DNA of 64,000 nt from Streptomyces echinoruber (GTDB lineage: Bacteria; Actinomycetota; Actinomycetes; Streptomycetales; Streptomycetaceae), in NCBI RefSeq assembly GCF_014651135.1, contig NZ_BMWH01000007.1:160116-224115 (forward strand), written 5' to 3'. The position numbers were made by a program, and so were the translations under genes. Below, piece by piece: positions 24,343-31,526 of the stretch. Positions within the stretch are counted from its first letter, which is position 1. Each line of letters begins with the position of its first letter. The notes beneath the pieces are model-generated. The model saw nothing but the letters and a program-made list of their open reading frames with translations. It had not been told where the DNA came from and did not search any database.

Positions 24343-24645
24343 ATGCTCCGCCCCAAGCTCCCCACCATGCCCCTCCCGGCCCGGCCCGGCTCGCCGCCCA
24401 CCGCCGCCGAGCCGACCACCATCGAGCAGCACCCGCCGACCCCGGCCCCGGCACCGTCCCGGCCCACCATCCAGCTCACCCCCGGCACCGCGCTCGCCCT
24501 CGTCGGCGGCGGCACCGCCGTGGTCCTGGTCGTCGGCGCCGTCCTGGTCTCCATGCTCCTGGCCGTCGCCGTCACCGCCGCCTCGGTCGCCGTCTGCGCC
24601 CTGGTCGTCCGCTCGCTCGTCAACACCGACGCCAAGCGTCGCTGA
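24343..24645 (+). CDS. SpdD-like spread membrane protein
   Basis: The protein has 100 residues: a Pro-rich N-terminal cytoplasmic tail (residues 1-45) and a long hydrophobic stretch with two helices (LALVGGGTAVVLVVGAVLVS and AVAVTAASVAVCALVVRSLV). The layout matches the SpdD/SpdB2 group. A structured hairpin begins two bases after its stop codon. It is likely membrane-bound and involved in spreading of the element. Confidence 0.75.
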   Translation: MLRPKLPTMPLPARPGSPPTAAEPTTIEQHPPTPAPAPSRPTIQLTPGTALALVGGGTAVVLVVGAVLVSMLLAVAVTAASVAVCALVVRSLVNTDAKRR

Positions 24646-24646
24646 C

Positions 24647-24701
24647 CGGTCCCGGAGGCGGACGCACAAGCCGCCAAGCACGCCGCCGCCTTCCGGGACC
24701 G
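24647..24701 (+). other. Intercistronic hairpin 1 with conserved loop
   Basis: CGGTCCCGGAGGCGG (24647-24661) pairs with CCGCCTTCCGGGACCG (24686-24701) with one bulged base. The loop region (24663-24687) is identical to that of a second hairpin at 25295-25344, while the stems differ in sequence but both pair. It begins directly after the SpdD-like stop codon. It could be an RNA element (attenuation, processing) or a DNA site for Rep or the transfer ATPase. Confidence 0.65.
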
Positions 24702-24741
24702 CGTACCGCCAGCCAACCGCCATCGCCAAGGAGAAACACCT

Positions 24742-25293
24742 ATGGACCCGCACATAGCCGCGGCTCTGGTGCCGTTACTGGGCTGGGCCGTGCACGGGAG
24801 CGTCCTCACCCGCCGTCTGGCCTCCGCCCGCCGCGACCCGCTCACCGGCCTGCACACCCGCGCCGGATGGACCGCCCGCGCCGAGCACTGCATCCGCCGG
24901 CACCCGGCCGCGGCCGTCCTCCTGGTCGACCTCGACCACTTCAAGGCCCTCAACGACACCCACGGCCACGCCGCCGGGGACGCCGCCCTGGTCGCCACCG
25001 CCGACCGGCTCCGTACCTGGTGCGGCCGGAACGGCACCGCCGGGCGCCTGGGCGGGGATGAGTTCGTGGCCGTCGTCCGCGACCTGGCCGCCGCCGACCT
25101 GGACGCGCTCACCGCCGCACTGCACCGGCCGCTGCCCTACGCCGGGACGTCGCTGCCGCTGGCCGCCTCGGTCGGCGTCTGCCGCGTCGCCGAGCTGCCG
25201 ACGCCGTGCCTGACCGACGCGCTCGCCGCCGCCGACGCGGCCATGTACGCGGCCAAGGGCCGTGGCCGCCGGGGCTCCCGCGCCTCTGGCTGA
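24742..25293 (+). CDS. GGDEF domain protein (diguanylate cyclase) on the AICE
   Basis: The protein has 183 residues. A short N-terminal hydrophobic stretch (MDPHIAAALVPLLGWAVHGS) is followed by a near-minimal GGDEF domain: DPLTGLHTRAGW, then VDLDHFKALNDTHGHAAGD, and the signature GGDEF at residues 104-108. The usual RxxD inhibitory site does not stand out before GGDEF (CGRNGTAGRLGGDEF). Such domains make cyclic di-GMP from two GTP. In Streptomyces, cyclic di-GMP works through BldD to delay sporulation, so an element-borne cyclase could keep the host mycelial during transfer; that role is inference. It is flanked on both sides by the paired hairpins. Confidence 0.82.
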   Translation: MDPHIAAALVPLLGWAVHGSVLTRRLASARRDPLTGLHTRAGWTARAEHCIRRHPAAAVLLVDLDHFKALNDTHGHAAGDAALVATADRLRTWCGRNGTAGRLGGDEFVAVVRDLAAADLDALTAALHRPLPYAGTSLPLAASVGVCRVAELPTPCLTDALAAADAAMYAAKGRGRRGSRASG

Positions 25294-25294
25294 C

Positions 25295-25344
25295 CGGCCG
25301 CCGGGTGGCGCACAAGCCGCCAAGCACGCCGCCACCCGGGGCCG
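25295..25344 (+). other. Intercistronic hairpin 2 with conserved loop
   Basis: CGGCCGCCGGGTGGC (25295-25309) pairs with GCCACCCGGGGCCG (25331-25344) with one bulge. The loop region 25309-25333 repeats the 25 bases of hairpin 1 exactly (GCACAAGCCGCCAAGCACGC is the core). It also starts two bases after a stop codon in the same TGACCGG context. Confidence 0.65.
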
Positions 25345-25378
25345 TTCCTTCCAACCGCAATCGAAAGGAACCACCATC

Positions 25379-25564
25379 ATGGCCCAGCACACCTCGCCCG
25401 CGCCGCGGATCTGCCCGGCCTGCGACGGCTTCGCCTCCGTCGCCGTCACCCTCGGCGGCCGCGATGCCCGCGGCCACCTGCGCACCATCACCGCCCACTG
25501 CCCGGCCTGCCACGGCATTGGCACCGCCCCCGCCCGCCGTGACCGGGAGGGCGCCCGTGCCTGA
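25379..25564 (+). CDS. Small zinc-ribbon-like protein upstream of rep
   Basis: The protein has 61 residues, starting MAQHTSPAPRICPACDGFAS. It has two CxxC knuckles (ICPACDG and CPACHGIG) about 30 residues apart, a typical zinc-ribbon or rubredoxin-like arrangement. GAAAGGAA precedes the ATG. Its last eight bases overlap the start of the replication initiator gene, so the two are coupled; it may modulate Rep, but I know no experimental role. Confidence 0.68.
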   Translation: MAQHTSPAPRICPACDGFASVAVTLGGRDARGHLRTITAHCPACHGIGTAPARRDREGARA

Positions 25565-27023
25565 CCTGCTTGATGCGGCCACCCTCGGCGATGTGCTGAG
25601 GGTGGCCGCGGCCTCCGACTACCACCGGTGGGAGGACCAGATCCGCCGCACCGGCGGCTGCGCCGACCCCATCCACCTGCGCGGCTGGGTGGTCCACAAG
25701 GACAAGACCACCGGCGAGATGCTGCACCACTACTCCACCCAGACCGAGCCGGGCGGGCGGCTGCGCGTGGCCTGCGGCAACCGCCGTGCCTCCCGCTGCC
25801 CGGCCTGCGCCTGGACCTACGCAGGCGACACCTACCACCTCATCCGCGTCGGCCTGGCCGGAGACGAGGACAAGGACATCCCCACCACCGTCCGCGACCA
25901 CCCCCGCGTCTTCGCCACCCTCACCGCCCCCTCCTTCGGCCCGGTCCACAACCGGCCCGACCGCGGCGTCTGCCGCTGCGGCACCCGCCACCGCGCCGAC
26001 GATCCCGCCCTCGGCACCGCCCTGGACCCGGCGACGTACGACTACGCGGGCGCGGTGCTGTTCAACAACCACGCCGGAGAGCTGTGGATGCGCTTCACCA
26101 ACCGGCTCCGCCGCGAGATCGCCGCCCGCGCCGGCCTCACCCAGCGACAGCTCAAGGAGTGCGCGCGGCTGTCGTACGGCAAGGTCGCTGAGTTCCAAAA
26201 GCGCGGCGCCGTGCACTTCCACGCGGTCATCCGCCTCGACGGCCCCGACGGCCCGGACACCCCGCCGCCGTCCTGGGCGACGGTCGACCTGCTCACCGAC
26301 GCCATCCGCGCCGCCGCCGCACACCGGTACAGCAGCGTCACCGTGCCCGCCGCCGGAGACCAACCCGCCCGCACCTTCCAGTGGGGCCGACAGCTCGACG
26401 TCCGGCCGGTGCGGGCCTTCGGCGACGGCTCACAGATCACCGAGCAGGCGGTGGCCTCCTACGTGGCCAAGTACGCCACCAAGGCGGCCGAGACCACCGG
26501 CACCCCGGACACGGCCGTCTACTGCCGCTCGTGCCGGGGAACGGGCCGCTCCCGCCGCTACGACCGCGCCGACTCGGCCCTCGGCCGGTGCACCCCCTGC
26601 CGCGGCACCGGCCTGGGCGAAGACCTCGCCCGGCTGGACGTCCCCGAGCACGCCCGGCGCCTCATGGCCGCCTGCGTCCAACTGCAGCCGCTCTACCCCG
26701 ACCGCCACCTCGCCCGCTGGGCGCACATGCTCGGCTTCCGCGGCCACTTCTCCTCCAAGTCCCGCCGCTACTCCACCACCCTGGGCGCCCTGCGCCAGGC
26801 GCGCGCCGACTACCGCGCCGCCCAGGAACGCGCCGCCCTCGGCCTGGACGACGCCGAGCCCGACACCGTCCTGGTCCTGGCCGACTGGCAGTACGCCGGC
26901 CACGGCCACACCCCCGGCGAGTCCGTCCTCGCCGCCACCATCGCCCGCAACCTGCACCGCAACCGCGAAACCGCCCGCGAAGCCCTACAGGACCAACTCA
27001 GTCAGGAAGGAGCCGCCGCATGA
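25557..27023 (+). CDS. repSA: Rolling-circle replication initiator (RepSA-like)
   Basis: The protein has 488 residues from the GTG at 25557 with GGGAGGG upstream; a much longer open frame exists but overlaps the preceding gene. The HUH motif is VHFHAVIRLDG with His220 and His222. The catalytic tyrosine is Tyr302 or Tyr306 in SYVAKYATKAAE, next to Lys305/Lys309. Two zinc-ribbon-like clusters are present: ASRCPACAW near residue 80 and CRSCRGTGRS/CTPCRGTGLG after residue 320. It nicks the element's origin and starts rolling-circle replication of the excised circle. The excisionase start overlaps its stop (ATGA). Confidence 0.88.
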   Translation: MPDLLDAATLGDVLRVAAASDYHRWEDQIRRTGGCADPIHLRGWVVHKDKTTGEMLHHYSTQTEPGGRLRVACGNRRASRCPACAWTYAGDTYHLIRVGLAGDEDKDIPTTVRDHPRVFATLTAPSFGPVHNRPDRGVCRCGTRHRADDPALGTALDPATYDYAGAVLFNNHAGELWMRFTNRLRREIAARAGLTQRQLKECARLSYGKVAEFQKRGAVHFHAVIRLDGPDGPDTPPPSWATVDLLTDAIRAAAAHRYSSVTVPAAGDQPARTFQWGRQLDVRPVRAFGDGSQITEQAVASYVAKYATKAAETTGTPDTAVYCRSCRGTGRSRRYDRADSALGRCTPCRGTGLGEDLARLDVPEHARRLMAACVQLQPLYPDRHLARWAHMLGFRGHFSSKSRRYSTTLGALRQARADYRAAQERAALGLDDAEPDTVLVLADWQYAGHGHTPGESVLAATIARNLHRNRETAREALQDQLSQEGAAA

Positions 27024-27208
27024 CCACCGCCACCCCCGAACTGCTGACCGTCCCCGAGGTCATGGCGCGGCTCAGGCTCGGCCGCTCCACGGTCTACGAC
27101 CTGATCCGCTCCCGTCGGCTGGTCTCCATCACCGTCGGCCGCTCCCGCCGCATACCCGCCGACGCCCTGCGCGACTTCATCAACCGCGAGCTCGAGGAGG
27201 CCGCCTGA
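27020..27208 (+). CDS. xis: Excisionase (HTH_17, MerR-like)
   Basis: The protein has 62 residues, starting MTTATPELLTVPEVMARLRL. It consists of one winged helix-turn-helix: LTVPEVMARLRLGRSTVYDL then IRSRRLVSITVGRSRRIPAD, the standard excisionase and HTH_17 layout. It bends DNA at the attachment sites and steers the integrase toward excision. Coupled at both ends: ATGA with rep, and TGATG with int. Confidence 0.87.
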   Translation: MTTATPELLTVPEVMARLRLGRSTVYDLIRSRRLVSITVGRSRRIPADALRDFINRELEEAA

Positions 27209-28374
27209 TGGCCAAGCGACGCAGCCGAGGCGACGGCGGCCTTCACTGGGACGACAAGCGTCAACGCTGGATCGCAACGGCGAGCCTGGGCTACGACCCG
27301 ACCGGCAAGAGGATCGTGAAGCGGGCCAGCGGCAAGACCAAGACGGCCGCCAAGGAGAAGTTGAAGGAGGTTCTGCGGGATTACGAGGACGGACTCGCCA
27401 TCGCGCCGACCGGCTACACCGTCGCTGATGCCGTGAACGACTGGCTGGCGTACGGCCTGGCGGGTCGTGATCCGAGCACGGTAGAGAACTGCACGAACCT
27501 GTGCCGAACGCATGTCATCCCGGCTCTCGGTGCTCGCAAGCTGCGGGACCTGAGTGCCGAAGACGTCGACCGCTGGCTGGCCACCAAGGCCAAGACCCTT
27601 AGCACGCGCACCCTCCAGGCGATCCACTCCTGCCTGAACCGCTCAGTCAAGCGCGCTATGGCGCGGGACAAGGTGAAGCGCAATGTGGTCGAACTGTGTT
27701 CGGTACCCCAAGGCCAGCCGGGACGTCCGTCCAAGGCCCTTACCCTCGCCCAGGCCGAGGCGGTACTCAAAGCGGCCGAAGGGACGTCGATGCACGCGTA
27801 CATCGTTGTCGCTCTGCTGACCGGAGCGCGTACCGAGGAGCTGCGGGCGCTCACTTGGGATCACGTCTTCCTCAAGGGCAAGCCTGACGCCGATCCGCCG
27901 CAGCCTCCGCACATCGCCGTGTGGCGCTCGGTCCGGCGCGACGGGGACACAAAGACCCGGAAGTCCCGGCGCACGCTCGCTTTGCCGGCGCGGTGCGTGG
28001 AGGTCCTTTGGCAGCACTTCGAGGAACAGGGCTGGGACCGGCTCGCCGCTGGTGACAAGTGGGAGGAACACGGTCTCGTCTTCTCGTCCGCCGTGGGCAA
28101 GCCGCTCGACGCGACCAACGTGCGGCGCGCCTTCCGCCAGGCGCTCAAGAACGCCGAAGGGATCAATGCCGACGAGTGGACACCTCGGGAGCTCCGGCAC
28201 AGCTTCGTGTCCCTGCTCTCTGACCGTGGCGTCCCGCTGGAGGAGATCTCCCGGCTCGTCGGCCACTCCGGAACGGCTGTGACCGAGGAGGTCTACCGCA
28301 AGCAGATCCGCCCCGTGATCCAGACTGGTGCCGTGGTCATGGACGGCATCTTCAAGCGGGGTCCGGAGCGGTAG
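27208..28374 (+). CDS. int: Tyrosine-type integrase of the AICE
   Basis: The protein has 388 residues. The N-terminal part has an arm-binding AP2-like domain (HWDDKRQRWIATASLGYDPT) and a SAM-like core-binding domain (VADAVNDWLAYGLAGRDPST). The catalytic domain holds Arg208 (LTGARTEELRAL), Arg330 (TPRELRHSFV, where the usual first His of HxxR is Arg), His353 (LVGHSG) and the nucleophile Tyr363 (EEVYRKQI). It recombines the element's attP with the 3' end of tRNA-Pro. The gene ends 26 bases before a perfect 40-base palindrome and 61 bases before the attachment repeat, the usual pSAM2-type arrangement. Confidence 0.93.
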   Translation: MAKRRSRGDGGLHWDDKRQRWIATASLGYDPTGKRIVKRASGKTKTAAKEKLKEVLRDYEDGLAIAPTGYTVADAVNDWLAYGLAGRDPSTVENCTNLCRTHVIPALGARKLRDLSAEDVDRWLATKAKTLSTRTLQAIHSCLNRSVKRAMARDKVKRNVVELCSVPQGQPGRPSKALTLAQAEAVLKAAEGTSMHAYIVVALLTGARTEELRALTWDHVFLKGKPDADPPQPPHIAVWRSVRRDGDTKTRKSRRTLALPARCVEVLWQHFEEQGWDRLAAGDKWEEHGLVFSSAVGKPLDATNVRRAFRQALKNAEGINADEWTPRELRHSFVSLLSDRGVPLEEISRLVGHSGTAVTEEVYRKQIRPVIQTGAVVMDGIFKRGPER

Positions 28375-28400
28375 TCACGCAGATAGACACGCAGACGAAA

Positions 28401-28440
28401 CAGGTGAGGCACCTACTGAATTCAGTAGGTGCCTCACCTG
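28401..28440. terminator. Perfect 40-base palindrome after the integrase gene
   Basis: CAGGTGAGGCACCTACTGAA joined to its exact reverse complement, centred on GAATTC. It is probably a bidirectional terminator separating the integrase from the tRNA-Pro gene read toward it. Its last five bases (ACCTG) are the first five of the attachment repeat. Confidence 0.75.
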
Positions 28441-28493
28441 GTGTTTCTCTGTCGGGGTGGCGGGATTTGAACCCACGACCTCTTCGTCCCGAA
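28436..28493. repeat. attR: right 58-base copy of the attachment repeat
   Basis: Identical to 16576-16633. It covers the 3' 42 bases of the intact tRNA-Pro plus 16 bases beyond its end (the complement reads ACAGAGAAACACC after the discriminator). Confidence 0.92.
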
Positions 28494-28525
28494 CGAAGCG
28501 CGCTGCCAAGCTGCGCTACACCCCG
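28452..28525 (-). tRNA. tRNA-Pro(CGG)
   Basis: Read on the minus strand the gene starts CGGGGTGTAGCGCAGCTTGG. The acceptor stem CGGGGTG pairs with CACCCCG; the D arm has AGCTTGGCAGC; the anticodon arm CTTCG-TTCGGGA-CGAAG gives anticodon CGG; the T arm is GTGGG-TTCAAAT-CCCGC. The length is 74 bases with no encoded CCA. It is the integration site of the neighbouring element and remains intact. Confidence 0.95.
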
Positions 28526-28558
28526 GTGTCGCTGCTCGTCGCGGCGACGACGTTTACT

Positions 28559-29347
28559 TTAGCCCACCGGCGGCTGGAGACGAAATCCGGTTTTGCGGCG
28601 GCGGCGGACGGGGTTGGGGCGGGCGTGATCGAGGGCGATGAGGAGGAGGGCGAGGGCGTAGAAGGAGAGGCCGAGGAGGAGGGCGTTGCCCAGGACGTGG
28701 CGGTAGCCGTGCCGGGCGACGTCGAGGAAGGGGTAGAGGTAGCGGCCGGGCTTGCCCGGGGGGATGAGTTCGCCGCGGGTGAGGGTGAAGGCCAGGTAGG
28801 CCAGGGGGTAGAGGAGCCACGGCGTGGCCTGGCGCAGGTGGAGGCGGCCGGGGGTGGTCAGGAGGAGCCACTCCAGGAGGGCGGCCGCGGGGACGAGTGT
28901 GTAGAGGGTGACGTTCGCCGCGTGGTGGAGGAGGGGCGGGGTGGCGGGGGTGGGGGTGATCGCGAACGGAGGGGTGGTGCGGGTCAGGAGCAGGTGGTGG
29001 ACCAGCGCCGTGATCGTGACGTAGAGGAGCGCGGCGCCGGTCACTCCGGACGGCAGGGGGCGGCGGGCCGTTCTGGCGCGGCGGGCCGAGAGGACCTGGA
29101 CCGCGGCCAGCAGGAGGGTGCTCTGGACGGCGAAGTGGCTCAGCACGCGGAGGACCGACGGGCCGGAGAGCACTTCGACCGCGACCGCCCCGGCCGCCAT
29201 GAGGGCGATCAGCAGGCGAACGGCGGCGGCCAGGGGGCGGCGGGTCACGGGGACCACGGCCGCGGCGGGGACGGGGGCATGCGGCAGGGAGGGCATGCCC
29301 GGGAGGGCGGGGAGGTCCGGGATGTCCCTGGGTATCGGGGCAGTCAT
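28559..29347 (-). CDS. Pr6Pr family membrane protein
   Basis: The protein has 262 residues, starting MTAPIPRDIPDLPALPGMPS. It has about six membrane helices after a Pro-rich tail: AAVRLLIALMAAGAVAVEVL, LSHFAVQSTLLLAAVQVL, GAALLYVTITALVHHLLL, LVPAAALLEWLLL, PWLLYPLAYLAFTLT and LGNALLLGLSFYALALLLIA. The HFAVQS segment and the YPFLDV motif are typical of Pr6Pr (FAR-17a/AIG1-related) proteins, whose function in bacteria is unknown. It is the first gene outside the element on the right and looks like ordinary chromosome. Confidence 0.78.
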   Translation of the reverse strand: MTAPIPRDIPDLPALPGMPSLPHAPVPAAAVVPVTRRPLAAAVRLLIALMAAGAVAVEVLSGPSVLRVLSHFAVQSTLLLAAVQVLSARRARTARRPLPSGVTGAALLYVTITALVHHLLLTRTTPPFAITPTPATPPLLHHAANVTLYTLVPAAALLEWLLLTTPGRLHLRQATPWLLYPLAYLAFTLTRGELIPPGKPGRYLYPFLDVARHGYRHVLGNALLLGLSFYALALLLIALDHARPNPVRRRRKTGFRLQPPVG

Positions 29348-29389
29348 GTCCTCACGCTAGGAAAGCGGGAGGAAACGGGCGATGCGGGT

Positions 29390-29620
29390 GGGCTGTGTGG
29401 GTGAGGGCGGATGGGGGCGGGTGAGGGCGGATGAGGGTGGGTGGGGATCGGTGGGTTCGGAGGGGCCCGGGTGGGGATCGGTGAATCCGGGTGTGCCCTG
29501 GTGGGGGTTGAGTGGGGCCGGTGGGGTGGAGGGGGCGAGTGGGGTGGGTGGTCTGAGCAGAGGCAGGGGCAGGGACAGGGGCAGGGGCAGGCCCGGGTGT
29601 CGGGGCCGGGCCTGCGGCCG
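29390..29620. repeat. G-rich low-complexity stretch between two genes
   Basis: The plus strand is dominated by G runs: GGGTGGGGATCGGTG twice (around 29437 and 29469), then GGGGCAGG hexamer-like repeats at 29558-29592. There is no gene in this 270-base gap. Runs of three to five G at close spacing could fold as G-quadruplexes on the plus strand. Confidence 0.5.
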
Positions 29621-29625
29621 GCTGT

Positions 29626-30552
29626 TCAGTCCCGTTCCACCAGCGTCAGCAGCGTCGCCTCCGGTGGGCAGGCGAAGCGGACGGGGGTGTAGCGGTTGGT
29701 GCCGCAGCCCGCGGAGACGTGGAGGTAGGCGGTGCGGCCGTCCGCCGTGTGGGTGGAGAGGCCCTTCACGCGGTCGGTGTCGAGGTCGCAGTTGGTGACG
29801 AGGGCGCCGTAGAAGGGGATGCAGAGCTGGCCGCCGTGGGTGTGGCCGGCCAGGATCAGGGGGTAGCCGTCCGCGGTGAAGGCGTCCAGGGCGCGCAGGT
29901 ACGGGGCGTGGACGACGCCCATCGAGAAGTCGGCGGACCCGGACGGGCCGCCGGCCACCCGGTCGTAGCGGTCGCGCTTGATGTGCGGGTCGTCCAGGCC
30001 GGTCAGCTCGACCGACACGCCGTCGACCTTCAGTGTGCCGCGGGTGTTGGTGAGGTTGAGCCAGCCGGCGGAGTCGAAGCCGTCGCGCAGTTCCTCCCAC
30101 GGGTTGTGGACGGCGCCGACGACGGGCGGGTTGCCGTTGAGGCCGTGGCGGCCCTGGACCTTCTCGACGAGGTAGCGGGCGGGGTTGCGCAGTTTGGGGC
30201 CGTAGTAGTCGTTGGAGCCGAAGACGTACGCGCCCGGGAACTCCATCAGCGGGCCCAGGGCGTCCAGCGTCTCCGGCACGCCCTCGGGGTCGGACAGGTT
30301 GTCACCGGTGTTGATGACGAAGTCGGGGCGCAGGCCCGCGAGCGAGCGCAGCCAGCGCTGCTTCTTGCGCTGGCCGCTGACCATGTGGATGTCGGAGACC
30401 TGGAGGATGCGCAGCGGGCGCATGCCGGCGGGCAGGACGGGGACGGTGACCCGCCGCAGCCGGAAGGAGCGGACCTCGAAGCCCGCCGAGTAGAGGAGAC
30501 CGGCGGCCGCCACCGCCGTGATGCCCAGGGGTACTCCGTATCGCGCACGCAT
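29626..30552 (-). CDS. Metallophosphoesterase, membrane-anchored
   Basis: The protein has 308 residues. The N-terminus (YGVPLGITAVAAAGLLYSAG) is a membrane anchor or signal. The metallophosphatase motifs appear in order: LQVSDIHM (D-x-H), INTGDNL (GDN), FGSNDYYG (in place of GNHE), and LAGHTHGGQL (GHTH). These bind two metals and hydrolyse phosphate esters; the YaeI/YkuE-like branch acts on phospholipid-type substrates at the membrane. The GND variant of the GNHE motif is a common deviation in this branch. It is a monocistronic gene with a 180-base gap to the next minus-strand gene. Confidence 0.85.
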   Translation of the reverse strand: MRARYGVPLGITAVAAAGLLYSAGFEVRSFRLRRVTVPVLPAGMRPLRILQVSDIHMVSGQRKKQRWLRSLAGLRPDFVINTGDNLSDPEGVPETLDALGPLMEFPGAYVFGSNDYYGPKLRNPARYLVEKVQGRHGLNGNPPVVGAVHNPWEELRDGFDSAGWLNLTNTRGTLKVDGVSVELTGLDDPHIKRDRYDRVAGGPSGSADFSMGVVHAPYLRALDAFTADGYPLILAGHTHGGQLCIPFYGALVTNCDLDTDRVKGLSTHTADGRTAYLHVSAGCGTNRYTPVRFACPPEATLLTLVERD

Positions 30553-30740
30553 GGGCCCATCGTGTCAGGCCCGGGGGCGGGTGCGGTAATTGGCCGTCCG
30601 GTGCGCGATGTTGCGATCCCCCGCGTCGAGTGGGGTTCCGTGGAGGCGGTGGCGGCGAGGTCCTCCTCCCGGATCTCGCCGGTGGTCGGCTGTCACGGCA
30701 TGCCGGCTCCGCATGCCGGCTCCGTCCGCCCGCGGTGTGT

Positions 30741-31526
30741 TCAGGTGTTCCAGGTCTCGTCGTACGGGTCGTGCGGCGTCGGGACCGGGTGGGCGCCGGT
30801 CACCCGCAGGTAGGGGATCGGGCGGTGGTTGACGGGGTCGGTGGTGCGCCGCGAGGTGTAGGTGCCGGTGACCGCGAGCCAGGTGTCCGGCTGCAGGATC
30901 GGCGGCACGTGGCCGGTCAGGGCGATCTTGACGGGCTGGGCGTCGGCGGCGCAGCAGGTCAGGGCCATGCGGACCAGGTAGGGGCGGCCCCGGGCGTCCA
31001 GGGCGACGAAGCCGGTGACGGTGAGGGGGCGGCCGGTGAGGGAACGGCCGTGGTCGTAGACGGCGCGGGTGGCGTAGTCGACGACCGTGAGGTGCAGGGG
31101 GGTGCGGCCGGGCGGCAGGGGCGTGGTGCCGTACGGCTGCTGCAGGGCCGTGCCCGTGCGCATCGCCGAGTAGGAGCCGAGGGCGGGCGGGGCGACGAGG
31201 ATCAGGGCGAGGAGGGGGAGGACGAGGAGCCAGGAGATGCCGGGCTCGTGGTGCGGGTGTGGGTGCGGGGACGGCTGCGGGTGTGGGTGTGGGGACGGTT
31301 GTGGGTGCGGGTGCGGGTGTGGGTCGGGGGTTTTTCCGCGGGTCTGCTTGCGTTCGTACCAGAGGGTCGCCGCGGCCGTGGCGATCAGGACCGCGCCGGA
31401 GGCCAGCAGGAGGGGTTGCAGGCCGGGTTTGACGTAGCGGAGGTAGAGGTCGGTGGTGCCGGCGTGCAGCAGGGCGGCGCCGGTGAGGAAGAGGAGCGCG
31501 GCCTGGGCGTGGCGGTTGAGGGTCAC
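30741..31526 (-). CDS. TIGR03943-type permease partner with His-Pro repeats
   Basis: The protein has 261 residues from the GTG at 31526, overlapping the stop of the permease gene (GTGA). The N-terminal part has two membrane helices (AALLFLTGAALLHAG and LLLASGAVLIATAAATLW); a third follows (SWLLVLPLLALILVAPPAL). Between them is a His/Pro repeat (DPHPHPHPQPSPHPHPQPSP) that could bind metal. The C-terminal 120 residues form an extracytoplasmic domain with LTCCAADA. Proteins of this family accompany DUF318 permeases; together they are predicted to move a metal or small molecule. The His repeat supports a metal such as cobalt or zinc, which is inference. Confidence 0.78.
   Translation of the reverse strand: MTLNRHAQAALLFLTGAALLHAGTTDLYLRYVKPGLQPLLLASGAVLIATAAATLWYERKQTRGKTPDPHPHPHPQPSPHPHPQPSPHPHPHHEPGISWLLVLPLLALILVAPPALGSYSAMRTGTALQQPYGTTPLPPGRTPLHLTVVDYATRAVYDHGRSLTGRPLTVTGFVALDARGRPYLVRMALTCCAADAQPVKIALTGHVPPILQPDTWLAVTGTYTSRRTTDPVNHRPIPYLRVTGAHPVPTPHDPYDETWNT

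Larger units (their letters stand above)
16576..28493. mobile_element. Actinomycete integrative and conjugative element (AICE, pSAM2-like) in tRNA-Pro
   Basis: A perfect 58-base direct repeat at 16576-16633 and 28436-28493 bounds the element. The right copy contains the 3' part of an intact tRNA-Pro gene, so the tRNA was restored on integration. Next to the right copy lie the integrase, then excisionase, replication initiator and transfer genes in one direction, the standard pSAM2 order. The unit between equivalent repeat positions is 11,860 bases. It carries its own regulator, HD and Nudix genes, and cargo at the left end. Unlike ICEs with type IV secretion, such elements move as double-stranded DNA through one FtsK-like pump. 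All key genes look intact. Confidence 0.92.

Noticed and set aside
29357..30100. Minus-strand frame covering the G-rich gap and part of the phosphoesterase
   Set aside because: It overlaps the metallophosphoesterase in another frame and consists of Pro/His/Arg repeats.
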